Below, piece after piece: positions 17,058 through 25,734 of a stretch of 64,000 nt of DNA. Below the pieces are notes generated by a model, which saw nothing but the letters and a program-made list of their open reading frames with translations, was not told the DNA's origin and did not search any database. Source of the DNA: SAR324 cluster bacterium (GTDB lineage Bacteria > SAR324 > NAC60-12); contig JANQJU010000022.1 in assembly GCA_028281495.1 (NCBI GenBank), positions 62,001-126,000 on the forward strand, written 5' to 3'. The number at the start of each line of letters is the position of its first letter. Position 1 is the stretch's first letter. Both the position numbers and the translations under genes were made by a program.

Positions 17058-19736
17058 ATGTTATCAGCTCGTATTCACTCTAATTTTTTGATTAAGAAGA
17101 CGCCCTTTCAATCGATTCGATCTTGTTGCGCATCGTTGCTGATTGCGGGTGCATTGGTGATGGGGTGTGGGCCCATCGATTCCAGTCACAAAGAAGAAAC
17201 CGCGCTTCCAGAAGCCGCTCCTGTTTCCCATACGGAAGATCTACGTCAAACTGAAACCATCGCTGCTATTGAAACACCCCCCGCTTTGCCCAATCCAGAT
17301 GAGATACCGACATCCCGTACCAGTTCGCGTACGGATCGTTCCACTTCAAAGCAATCAAGAGTGATCAGCACTTCGGGGGGGATGATCACTTTAGAATTCG
17401 ATAGTGGGTGGTCTTTGCTTTCCTTTCCTTTGGAGGAAGTTTCTGGTTCTGCGGGAAAAAGTGTTGAAGATTATCTAGCCCAAAACATCAGCAATTCCGC
17501 AGCCATCGAAGCCATTTGGGGATGGGATGACCAAGACAATTGGATGGTCTGGTTCCGGAACGAACCTTCTGGAAACACGTATCCCATATTAGAATTGATT
17601 CGCCCCAACAAAGCCTATTGGATTCAAACCACTGGAACCGTGACTATAACAGGACCTATCAACGATCAACCTGTCGTTCGTGAATTCCAATCCGGATACA
17701 ATCACATGGGATTTGGTGGGAGCGTTTCCCAATCTCCTTCAGATCTGTTCAATCGTCGTTTTTTTGGCACCGTGGTCAACCCGATCCATTCGGTCTGGGG
17801 TTGGGATAATAGCATTCAAGATTGGAGAATTTGGTCGCCGACCTTGCCCCAATCGGAGATCACCACATACCCCGCCAACTACCAGCCTTTAACGAGTATC
17901 GACCCCTCGCAAGCTTTGTGGGTGCGAACCAATGAGGCGGCCGCTTACGATCAAACCATCGGAGGTCCTGCCGTTTGCGGAGGAAGCTACATACGCCAAC
18001 AAGTAGGACGATTGGGGGCAAACCAAAGACTCGAGAATGCCAGCGGGATGGTGCAATCCCACTTAGATGCGAATCGTTTGTTTTGGGTGAATGAATCTCC
18101 CGTCAACGGGGCCATGTTGTTTTTTACCCATGTGAGCGGTTTTTCTACTTCTGATCCTTGGGGGTTTGTTGGGAATAGTGAAATTTCGATTCGAGACAGC
18201 CAAAACAATGGAGTGCCGTTTTCTGATGTAGAAGACATTGGAGCAGGTTCGTGTGCAGAAAATGACGGAGGCGGGGCCTGCTTGTTCATCGCGGACTTGG
18301 GAATCAACAGCCTTTATGATCGAGTCGTCATTGCGCCAGAGCAGATAACGTTCAATACAGTAACGGTACAAAAAATGGTTCGTGTCCAGTATGCAAACTT
18401 CAATGGCAGTACCGCATCACCTCGTGTGAGGGCGTTCACGGTGATGCCCAATGGAAATTGGTTGATTCTGAGCGACTCCAACGCAGCCCCGACACTCTTT
18501 CAAATCACCAAGCAAGCCTGGGCTTCTGCGGCGAACAATGGCCTGGTGACGGCACAGCCTCTTTTAAATCCAAGAACCTGCAACGACCCGAATGGCTTTC
18601 TATGCCAGTTACAAGGAAGTATCACGGTGGGAGGATCCACTTACACCAGTGGTGGCACCGCAATGGATGTGAGCCGTGATGGCACGCGGCTGATTTTTCA
18701 GACTCATTCCACACTGCTGGAATTGAAACTCAATGCCGATGGCTCTTTGCCGATTAGCAATGGAGATATCAGTAGTTCTCATTTTCGTATGTGGGATTCG
18801 GGGCTTCGTTTCTTTGGTCAGTTTGAGGCCGTCGGATATGTGTCTTCGGCAGATGGGCAAACCGAGCATATCGTGACGGCAACCAAAGCTAGGTCTTGTG
18901 CAGGCAATGCTTGCCTGGATCGAGATGTGACCTTCCAACAATACATTTGTAGCGCCCCACAATCGTTTAGGTCGCCGCTTAGAGAAGTGCGGCAAAGCCC
19001 AAAAGTGAACAACTATGCTTTAGGGGCAGGCAATAGCACCGCAACCTTAGAAGAGACGGCAACCGCTTATTGCCGACGTGAAGGTTGGGATACCCATGAT
19101 GGCTTTCAAACTTATGTAACGGGGGGAGCCTTTTCCTACCTGAGTAAGAATGGGACCTGGCATGTTACTGGGACTTCGGGAGTGACTTTTTTCAGTGAAG
19201 TTACTTGTAAAAATGAGCCATGGCGCTTTGTCGAAACTCCCAAATTGAAAGGCGCTTCGGTGGCCAGCAACTATCAATCTCAGTCACTCGGCGATACGGC
19301 GCAAGCTTACTGCCAAGCCGTCGGCTTTTACGGTGCGGAATCGTATGATTCGGCCAGTTCCTATGGTTCACATCATGCCTATGTGAACAGCAGTGGGGCT
19401 TGGAACACTTATGGCGGTGTGTCGATCAACTGGTTGCAAGACGTGAATTGTGTGAAACGGATGAACACGGGAACCATAGACATTCAGGATTATAGTACCT
19501 CTTACATTCGTGTTTCTGGATACCGGGTTGCGGCTACCAGTAATTCGGCTTCGATGCAGGAAACTGCGACGGCTTATTGTCAAACTCGCGGCTTCAACCA
19601 CTACCGCTCCTACAGCACGGCGGTCACTTCGGGTACTTATTCTTATTTGAGTACCTCGGGGAACTGGCAAGTCTCTGGAGGAAGTAATTGGGCCTACCTC
19701 AGTAGCGTCACCTGCGGAAGCCTGATCTTTAAGTAG
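17058..19736 (+). CDS. Large secreted lipoprotein with tryptophan-rich and cysteine repeats
   Basis: An 892-residue protein of no recognised family. The chosen ATG (17058, AGGGA just upstream) gives a lipoprotein signal ending LVMGC; the open frame reaches back to a TTG at 16905 that would bury this signal. After a low-complexity linker come two similar modules: GWSLLSFPLEEVSG...WGWDDQDNWMVW...YWIQT and YNHMGFGGSVSQ...WGWDNSIQDWRIW...LWVRT. A central beta-rich region follows. The C-terminus holds three tandem repeats of about 80 residues, each with (E)TA.AYC, a glycine/aromatic run, (Y)..S.G.W and a final TC or NC, suggesting one disulfide per repeat. It looks like a surface or extracellular binding protein. 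Its end overlaps the convergent kinase gene by 8 bases. Confidence 0.75.
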   Translation: MLSARIHSNFLIKKTPFQSIRSCCASLLIAGALVMGCGPIDSSHKEETALPEAAPVSHTEDLRQTETIAAIETPPALPNPDEIPTSRTSSRTDRSTSKQSRVISTSGGMITLEFDSGWSLLSFPLEEVSGSAGKSVEDYLAQNISNSAAIEAIWGWDDQDNWMVWFRNEPSGNTYPILELIRPNKAYWIQTTGTVTITGPINDQPVVREFQSGYNHMGFGGSVSQSPSDLFNRRFFGTVVNPIHSVWGWDNSIQDWRIWSPTLPQSEITTYPANYQPLTSIDPSQALWVRTNEAAAYDQTIGGPAVCGGSYIRQQVGRLGANQRLENASGMVQSHLDANRLFWVNESPVNGAMLFFTHVSGFSTSDPWGFVGNSEISIRDSQNNGVPFSDVEDIGAGSCAENDGGGACLFIADLGINSLYDRVVIAPEQITFNTVTVQKMVRVQYANFNGSTASPRVRAFTVMPNGNWLILSDSNAAPTLFQITKQAWASAANNGLVTAQPLLNPRTCNDPNGFLCQLQGSITVGGSTYTSGGTAMDVSRDGTRLIFQTHSTLLELKLNADGSLPISNGDISSSHFRMWDSGLRFFGQFEAVGYVSSADGQTEHIVTATKARSCAGNACLDRDVTFQQYICSAPQSFRSPLREVRQSPKVNNYALGAGNSTATLEETATAYCRREGWDTHDGFQTYVTGGAFSYLSKNGTWHVTGTSGVTFFSEVTCKNEPWRFVETPKLKGASVASNYQSQSLGDTAQAYCQAVGFYGAESYDSASSYGSHHAYVNSSGAWNTYGGVSINWLQDVNCVKRMNTGTIDIQDYSTSYIRVSGYRVAATSNSASMQETATAYCQTRGFNHYRSYSTAVTSGTYSYLSTSGNWQVSGGSNWAYLSSVTCGSLIFK
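18973..19733 (+). repeat. Three tandem cysteine-paired protein repeats
   Basis: Within the lipoprotein C-terminus, three repeats of about 80 residues follow one another (approximately 18973-19212, 19213-19455 and 19456-19733). Shared positions are an AYC motif, a glycine-aromatic pair about 5 residues later, a Y.S..G.W strand and a closing C preceded by V-T or V-N. DNA identity is low, so this is an old duplication of a folded unit. Confidence 0.7.
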
Positions 19737-21042
19737 GCGAGTGTCCTCCGATTCCGATGTTTCCCTCTTCGGTTTTGGGGGCATGTTGGGGCAGGGTAAT
19801 CGTGAAGGTAGTGCCTTTCCCTGGTTCACTGGCTACTGCGATAGTACCGTGATTGCGTTCCACTTGCTCTTTGCACAAGAGCAGCCCCAATCCGGTCCCT
19901 GTCTCCCCAGCAGTTCCCACGCTGGTGTAAGGTTTATCGATTTGGAACAATCGTTCTTGCACCTCTTGGGACATCCCCATACCGGAATCGGTCACCTGTA
20001 ACACCACATTGGATTCGTGAACCCGAGCCACAATTTCAATCGATCCGTTGCTTGTAAATTTGATGGCATTAGAGATGAGATTCTGCACGATAGAATTCAA
20101 CATGTGCTTATCTGCATACACAATGAGATTGGGATCAATGTCTTCTAGAATCCGAATATTTTTTTCTACCGCTTTGCCAAAATAGATATCGATGTTGAAT
20201 ACAACCAATTCATGCATTGCGATCTGGATTGGCCGGTATTGAATTTGTTCTGTATGAATTTTGGACCATTGCAGCAGATCTTCCAACAAGTGATAGACCT
20301 TCTGGATGGAGTTATACATGCCTTTGGATAAACGCTGAATTTGATTGGGTTCCAATTGTTCCACTTCCAAATTCAGCAATTCCAAAGAGCTCATGATGGT
20401 GCTCACGGGGCCTCGCAAATCATGCGAGATGATTGAAAGGAATTTGTCTTTGCTGGCATTCGCCATCAATAGAGCCTCAGCATATTGTTTGGTTTCGTCA
20501 ATGGATTGCTTGAACGCAGACTGACTTTTGAAACGCTCAATCGCATGCACAATCGTTCGGACCAATTCTTTGCTGCTGGTGTCTTTTTTTACGATATAAT
20601 CCTGTGCCCCAAAGGAGAGGATCTGCGCTGCCAAGTCTGGATTCTCCCGATTGCAAAAAAAGATCACGGGAACTTCAAAAAAATGCTTATTTTGTTGATT
20701 GAACAGCACCTGGACATTGTCGGTGTACGATTCCCCCAAAAACACAACGGAAAACGATTCTTTGGCCAAAATGGCCAAACCGTCCAAAAAATCATCCACA
20801 TGCTTGATTTCAAAAGTGCGACGAACCTGCAATCGCTTGGAAATCGCGGAAAGTAATGCATTGAAATCCAACGGTTGTTCTTGATCCAATGCGGAAAATT
20901 CGGAGGGACTGATCACTTGATGTTGAATGTCTGATGGGAAAAATGCGGTGGAAGCTGTCTCATCAGAAAGCATGAGATGCAGCCATTCGTAATCGGAAGG
21001 GCCGTTTTCAATCAACAGAATTTTATGATGGATTTCCTTCAT
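19729..21042 (-). CDS. Sensor histidine kinase with degenerate receiver domain
   Basis: A 437-residue soluble kinase. The N-terminal part (about 5-170) has a receiver-like fold with an inserted stretch (about 28-85). Its acidic pocket is IEN rather than a paired acid, and the phospho-acceptor strand reads VVFLGESYTDN, lacking the expected aspartate, while the lysine of YIVKKD (152/153) remains. It is therefore probably not phosphorylated. A HisKA domain follows (SIISHDLRGPVSTIM, phosphorylated H207), then a HATPase with NLISNAIKFTS (N box), DSGMGMS (G1) and GTGLGL (G2). No membrane segments. No cognate response regulator is adjacent. The 359 bases upstream (21043-21401) hold only an inverted repeat. 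Confidence 0.88.
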   Translation of the reverse strand: MKEIHHKILLIENGPSDYEWLHLMLSDETASTAFFPSDIQHQVISPSEFSALDQEQPLDFNALLSAISKRLQVRRTFEIKHVDDFLDGLAILAKESFSVVFLGESYTDNVQVLFNQQNKHFFEVPVIFFCNRENPDLAAQILSFGAQDYIVKKDTSSKELVRTIVHAIERFKSQSAFKQSIDETKQYAEALLMANASKDKFLSIISHDLRGPVSTIMSSLELLNLEVEQLEPNQIQRLSKGMYNSIQKVYHLLEDLLQWSKIHTEQIQYRPIQIAMHELVVFNIDIYFGKAVEKNIRILEDIDPNLIVYADKHMLNSIVQNLISNAIKFTSNGSIEIVARVHESNVVLQVTDSGMGMSQEVQERLFQIDKPYTSVGTAGETGTGLGLLLCKEQVERNHGTIAVASEPGKGTTFTITLPQHAPKTEEGNIGIGGHSPT

Positions 21043-21270
21043 CCTAGCCTCGCTTATAGTTCAATAATAATGAATTCGTGGTAATAAATTCGCCCAGGTT
21101 GGTTGTATCACTTCCAAGCTTTGATTGCTATGGTCGCCTCCATTCGTGGCGTTTCGCATGCTGGCGGCAAGGGTTTGTGTTCCTAACACACTACTCTGGA
21201 CCGTTGTTGGGGAGAACCGGAATTCTTCCTGTAACGACTTGTTCATTCCACATCTTTTGCTAAGGACCCT

Positions 21271-21288
21271 GTTCGAACGCTTTCGAAC
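21271..21288. promoter_or_regulatory. Perfect inverted repeat GTTCGAA-N4-TTCGAAC
   Basis: A 7-bp perfect inverted repeat with a 4-base spacer in the gap between the kinase and the methyltransferase genes, about 114 bases before the methyltransferase start. Two more TTCGAAG sequences follow near 21304 and 21344. It could be an operator for either divergent gene; no binder is known. Confidence 0.3.
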
Positions 21289-21401
21289 CGACCCTGGTTT
21301 GAATTCGAAGTTATTCCGTAGTGAGATATTTGGTGTTCTTTCTTTCGAAGTAGAGAGGCATCAGAATCACGAAACAATCCTCCACCAGGTCAAAGGAAAA
21401 C

Positions 21402-22055
21402 ATGAAAAGTCAACACGTGGAACAGTTCAATCACGATGCCGATGCAGAGTCCTATGATGAAGACGTTAAAAATGAACAAGACCCGATCCGGACCGGCTAT
21501 CAAAAACTTCTCAATTGGGTCGCAAAGACCAGCAACCAGCAGAATCCCCAGCGGGTTTTGGAACTAGGCACTGGCACTGGCAATTTGTCTCGTTTACTGA
21601 AGGGCTATCAGAAATTAATCTGCGTGGATGCCTCGGCTCAGATGTTGGAACAAGCAAAAAAGAAACTGAAATCTCGCTCCAAGATCCAATTCCACCAGGG
21701 AGATTTATTGGAATATTTTGACCAATCGGCAGGATCTTTTGATGCGGTGGTGAGCACTTATGCCATCCATCACTTGCTCGAAACGGAAAAAAAGCAGTTG
21801 TTTCAGAAAATGGCCACTACCTTGAACGACGATGGCTTTGCTGTGTTCGGAGACTTGATGTTCCAAAACCCGGCAACCGAGGCCGAGTTGCTTTCTAAAT
21901 TTCGTGAGGCCGAGCAAGTGGAGTTGCTGGAAGACATCCGAGATGAGTTTTTCTGGTATATCGATACCTCCTTGGATATGCTGCAAGAAATTGGATTTGA
22001 GGTCACGGTGCAGCGATTTTCTGAACTTTCTTGGGGATTGTTGGTGACCCGGTAA
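21402..22055 (+). CDS. Class I SAM-dependent methyltransferase
   Basis: A 217-residue cytoplasmic methyltransferase with a Rossmann-like fold. Motif I is VLELGTGTGNLSRLL (about 50-64), the acidic end of strand 2 is LICVDASAQMLEQA, and the motif IV region is FDAVVSTYAIHHLL. It matches the general Methyltransf_25/YrrT-like group; the substrate is not predictable. AAAGGA six bases before the ATG supports the start. Its stop (TAA, 22053-22055) lies in the same reading frame as the following 700-codon open frame, without an intervening stop, which is unusual and treated as a finding. Confidence 0.9.
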   Translation: MKSQHVEQFNHDADAESYDEDVKNEQDPIRTGYQKLLNWVAKTSNQQNPQRVLELGTGTGNLSRLLKGYQKLICVDASAQMLEQAKKKLKSRSKIQFHQGDLLEYFDQSAGSFDAVVSTYAIHHLLETEKKQLFQKMATTLNDDGFAVFGDLMFQNPATEAELLSKFREAEQVELLEDIRDEFFWYIDTSLDMLQEIGFEVTVQRFSELSWGLLVTR

Positions 22056-22082
22056 CCCATCACCTTCTACCGTAAATTTCCC

Positions 22083-24188
22083 TTGTTGTACTATCTACGG
22101 GACACCGAATTATCTTCTGAAGAAACAGAGGCGGCGCTTGCCCGAAACCTCAACCTTGCCTTTCTAATCCGATTTGTGGGGCCAGATCATCATCAATATC
22201 AAGAGGCCCTGGAGCTGTTTCAACGTTGGAAATCTCACCCCCAATGGGCACACGTGGTTCAATTTTATGAACACGGGTTGGAACAGATTCTTCCCGAACT
22301 CGAACACGCCTATCGTCATGCTCCTCAATTTGCTCAACGATGGGATCATCTGAATCGCTATGTCAAAGAGCTGCTAGCCTCCAATCTCACAGCATCTGAG
22401 CAAGGGGCTGACCCGCCTGACATCCCCAGCCTTGACGACTTCCAAGAAGCAGTATGGGGTGTCTTTTTCCCAGAAGCTTCTGGCCTGCCCGAAAATTGGG
22501 ATCGCCATGTGGAGGCTTTGCGGGAAAAAAGGACAGTCCGGCTACAAGCCTTCAATCCTTCACCCATTCAGGACCCTACTCAACAGATTTTGTTCACGTC
22601 TAATGCACTCTTGACCCTGCCCTCAACCTCACAATCCGTAGAAGAATGGCACTGTAGTGAAGCGATGAGAACAAAGTTGACTGCCATTTCCCAGGAGGCC
22701 CAAGAGTATTGGTATGATCATCCAATACCGTTAGGCGTGCCACCAGAGAATAACGAGATTTTGTATGGACTTCAGGGACTGAATGAGGCTGTGGCTTTCG
22801 AACAAAAATTGTCTAAAATACAACAAAAGCCCATCACCTGTGTGCTTTCAGTCTCAGTAACGCACTCCGGTTTGCAAACATTAGCCAAACAATACTTACA
22901 AGAAGTTTTGGCTCAAGCGAACCCGCTCCCCTATGTCCGAGTTGTTGCATTTACCGAAGCAGACACCCAACGGATCGTGCAAGAAGTTCTGTTACCCGCA
23001 GTTCAGCATTATCTTCCTACCGATTCTGCTGAGACACTGCTCCAGGTTTGGGGAATCGACGGGGAATACGGCAGGCATTATAGCTTTTTGAAAGCCATCA
23101 CCACCTTTTGGAAAATTTTGGTCGATTCGAACATTGAAGGAACCTTTAAAATCGATCTCGACCAAGTGTTTCCTCAACAAGCTTTGGTGGAACAGACCCA
23201 ACAATCTGCATTTGAGCACTTGAAAACACCTTTATGGGGAGCCATCGGTCGAGATTGGCAAAATCGTCCGGTTGAACTCGGCCTCATCGCAGGTGCTATC
23301 GTGAATGAACGCGATATCCATCAAGGCGTGTTTACCCCTGATGTGGTTCAACCCAATCGACCTCTCCAGCCGGACGAACGGGTTTTCTTCAGCCTCTTAC
23401 CACAGGCGCTTTCCACTGAAGCCGAAATGATGACGCAATATCCTCTCAATCTGGTTTCTGAATCAGAGGAAATCACCTGCATTCAGCGGATTCATGTTAC
23501 TGGAGGCACCAACGGCATTTTGGAAAGCAGCTTGCGCCGCCATCGTCCCTTCACCCCTTCGTTTATCGGCCGCGCCGAAGACCAAGCGTATTTGCTGTCA
23601 GTGATGGAAGCGGCACGGTTCCCAACTGAGGCCGATACGGCCGGAGGCCACACAGACAAGGAGCCTTGCCCCCGACTTGCCTATGTTCATGAGCCGGGAT
23701 TGATCATGCGTCATGACAAAGAAGCCTTTGCCCAAGATGCTATGAAGGCAGCGAAGGTGAGTAAACTGATTGGAGATTACATCCGGATTATCAACTTTTC
23801 AGCGTATGCTCAGAGTTTGGGAGATGTTTCTGGCATCAAAGCAGAAACCGATCCTTTCACCGGATGTTTCATTTCTGTGATTCCTAAAACCGTGGTCTAT
23901 TTACGCTTTGCTCTGAAAGCAGCCACCTTCTTTGAAGAAGGTACCGATTCCGACGGGTTGGAATTCGTCCGCGATGGTGCCACTCGCCTCCACAAGGCTT
24001 TTCAATTTGCAGAAGGCCCTGACAGTGCTCTCCAACAGACTTATCTTCAGGAACGACAAGGTTGGAATCTGTACTACGATGTGTTGAATGCTTTGGAAAC
24101 CGCCCTCCGTGACCAAGATCCCTTTGCTTTAAAACTCCAAGCAACCGCGCAGCACGTTGTGGAGGAATGCTTGATTAACAATGTTTGA
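22083..24188 (+). CDS. Large protein with GT-A glycosyltransferase-like motifs; start uncertain
   Basis: A protein of about 700 residues with no secure family. Within it, FWKILVDSNIEG...KIDLDQVFP shows a DxD motif (D358-L-D360, counting from 22083) in the context expected of a GT-A nucleotide-sugar site. RRHRPFTPSFIGRAEDQAYLL (ED at 499-500) resembles the ED motif of inverting GT2 enzymes, and VHEPGLIMRHDK contributes a histidine. I infer a glycosyltransferase-like enzyme. The first 300 residues are helical and unassigned. The start is unclear: only TTG codons at 22083/22086 are near, no ribosome site is seen, and no ATG occurs for about 190 codons. The frame is continuous with the methyltransferase gene upstream except for one TAA, so coupling, readthrough or an alternative initiation codon is possible. 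Confidence 0.55.
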   Translation: MLYYLRDTELSSEETEAALARNLNLAFLIRFVGPDHHQYQEALELFQRWKSHPQWAHVVQFYEHGLEQILPELEHAYRHAPQFAQRWDHLNRYVKELLASNLTASEQGADPPDIPSLDDFQEAVWGVFFPEASGLPENWDRHVEALREKRTVRLQAFNPSPIQDPTQQILFTSNALLTLPSTSQSVEEWHCSEAMRTKLTAISQEAQEYWYDHPIPLGVPPENNEILYGLQGLNEAVAFEQKLSKIQQKPITCVLSVSVTHSGLQTLAKQYLQEVLAQANPLPYVRVVAFTEADTQRIVQEVLLPAVQHYLPTDSAETLLQVWGIDGEYGRHYSFLKAITTFWKILVDSNIEGTFKIDLDQVFPQQALVEQTQQSAFEHLKTPLWGAIGRDWQNRPVELGLIAGAIVNERDIHQGVFTPDVVQPNRPLQPDERVFFSLLPQALSTEAEMMTQYPLNLVSESEEITCIQRIHVTGGTNGILESSLRRHRPFTPSFIGRAEDQAYLLSVMEAARFPTEADTAGGHTDKEPCPRLAYVHEPGLIMRHDKEAFAQDAMKAAKVSKLIGDYIRIINFSAYAQSLGDVSGIKAETDPFTGCFISVIPKTVVYLRFALKAATFFEEGTDSDGLEFVRDGATRLHKAFQFAEGPDSALQQTYLQERQGWNLYYDVLNALETALRDQDPFALKLQATAQHVVEECLINNV

Positions 24189-24260
24189 TTAATAAAGTGC
24201 ATGCTCCCTCGCTTTTTTAGAAGTTGATCCAAAAAGTATCGTCACTTCCTCATCTTTTTG

Positions 24261-24304
24261 AAGGAAACGCCTGTGTCATTTGAAAGGAACATCTATGTCA
24301 TTTG
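24261..24304 (+). promoter_or_regulatory. Tandem duplication of ribosome site and start region before tldD
   Basis: Two adjacent 22-bp units, 24261-24282 and 24283-24304, match at 17 of 22 positions. Each carries AAGGA followed by a start-like codon and TCATTTG. The second unit holds the true ATG (24295). The first holds GTG at 24273, which opens an out-of-frame reading of ten codons ending in TGA at 24303-24305, overlapping the real start. The upstream copy could act as a leader ORF that tunes translation. Confidence 0.5.
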
Positions 24305-25734
24305 ATATTCATCAAGCTCTCAATCACATCAACGTCCCGGCCGATTGGGTGGGATTACGAGAAGTTCGGGAAACCACAACGATGCGACACGTGCGGGATG
24401 GCAAGCCTGAAGGCAACGGTCGCTACACCACGCACGGTGTCATGGTGGAAGTTTTGGTCGATGGCCAATTGGCTTATTGTGGAACACAATGTTTGAACCC
24501 GGAAGGCTTGCGGGGCGCAGCGAAGGTAGCTTACGAACAAGCCAAAGCCGCAGCGCCATGGACTGCATATGTGTTCACCTCGGAGGTGCGTCCACCTGCC
24601 AAAGGTCGATATCGTTCACCGCGTCAGAAAGGGATAACGGCATTATCGGCTGGAGACATCAACCACCTATTAAAGAAAGCCTGCGACACGCTAAAAGTTT
24701 CAGACAAAGTCATCAGCACCAGAGCTGCTGCTCGGATCACGGAAACCGAGTTTCGGTATGTGAGTTCGAATGGCAGCGATGTGGAGCAGGAATTTTTGCT
24801 AACGGCTTCTGATTATTCGGCTACGGCTCAAGAAGGATCGGTGACACAAAACCGAACCGACAACGGCATGTTCAGCCATTGCTATCAGATGGGATTGGAA
24901 TTCTTGGATGAAGCAAAAATTTTACAACGTGCTCAAGTGATTGGAGAACAGGCAGTGGAATTGTTGAGTGCTGAAGAATGTCCTTCTGAAACCACCGATT
25001 TGGTCCTTGCTCCAGATCAGATGATGTTGCAAATCCATGAAAGTGTGGGGCATCCCTTAGAGTTGGATCGCATTTTAGGCGATGAGCGCAATTATGCTGG
25101 ATGGAGCTTTGTACGATTGGAAGATTTTGGTTCCTTGCAATACGGATCTCCTCTGATGAACATCAGTTTTGACCCCACACTTCCTGGAGAGTATGCCGCT
25201 TATGCCTTTGACGATGGAGGGCTACCCGCGACCAAAGAATACCTCATCCAATCCGGAAAATTGCTACGAGGCCTGGGGGGGAAAGAAAGCCAAATCCGCT
25301 CGAAGGTTCCGGGAGTGGCCAATTTTCGGTCTGCTTCTTGGAATCGCGCTCCTATTGACCGCATGGCCAATTTGAATCTGGAACCGGGAGATTCATCATT
25401 TGAAGAAATTATTGGCTCGGTGGAAAACGGTATTTACATGGAATCCAACCGTTCCTGGTCGATTGACGATTATCGCAATAAGTTTCAATTTGGCTGTGAA
25501 TATGCGAAGCGCATCGAAGATGGCAAGTTGACCACCACCTTGCGCAATCCCAATTACCGAGGGGTGTCTACGCCGTTCTGGAATTCCTTGAAAATGGTAG
25601 GCAATGCGGACACCAGAGAGATCTTTGGCACCCCCTATTGTGGCAAAGGAGAACCGAATCAGGTCATTCGAGTGGGACACGCTTCCCCGGTGTGTTTATT
25701 TGAAAATGTGGAAGTCTTTGGAGGTGCGGCATGA
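24295..25734 (+). CDS. tldD: TldD-type metallopeptidase subunit
   Basis: A 479-residue protein of the TldD/PmbA family, which forms a heterodimeric zinc peptidase that degrades unfolded or modified peptides in the cytoplasm (E. coli TldD/TldE process microcin B17 and CcdA). The zinc motif HExxxH is intact as H248-E249...H253 in LQIHESVGHPLE, and the C-terminal TPYCGKGEPNQ supplies the conserved cysteine, so this is the catalytic TldD subunit. The start at 24295 has GAAAGGAA just upstream; the frame extends five codons to a TTG without support. It overlaps the next gene by ATGA, so both subunits are cotranslated. It is somewhat divergent from E. coli TldD. Confidence 0.88.
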   Translation: MSFDIHQALNHINVPADWVGLREVRETTTMRHVRDGKPEGNGRYTTHGVMVEVLVDGQLAYCGTQCLNPEGLRGAAKVAYEQAKAAAPWTAYVFTSEVRPPAKGRYRSPRQKGITALSAGDINHLLKKACDTLKVSDKVISTRAAARITETEFRYVSSNGSDVEQEFLLTASDYSATAQEGSVTQNRTDNGMFSHCYQMGLEFLDEAKILQRAQVIGEQAVELLSAEECPSETTDLVLAPDQMMLQIHESVGHPLELDRILGDERNYAGWSFVRLEDFGSLQYGSPLMNISFDPTLPGEYAAYAFDDGGLPATKEYLIQSGKLLRGLGGKESQIRSKVPGVANFRSASWNRAPIDRMANLNLEPGDSSFEEIIGSVENGIYMESNRSWSIDDYRNKFQFGCEYAKRIEDGKLTTTLRNPNYRGVSTPFWNSLKMVGNADTREIFGTPYCGKGEPNQVIRVGHASPVCLFENVEVFGGAA

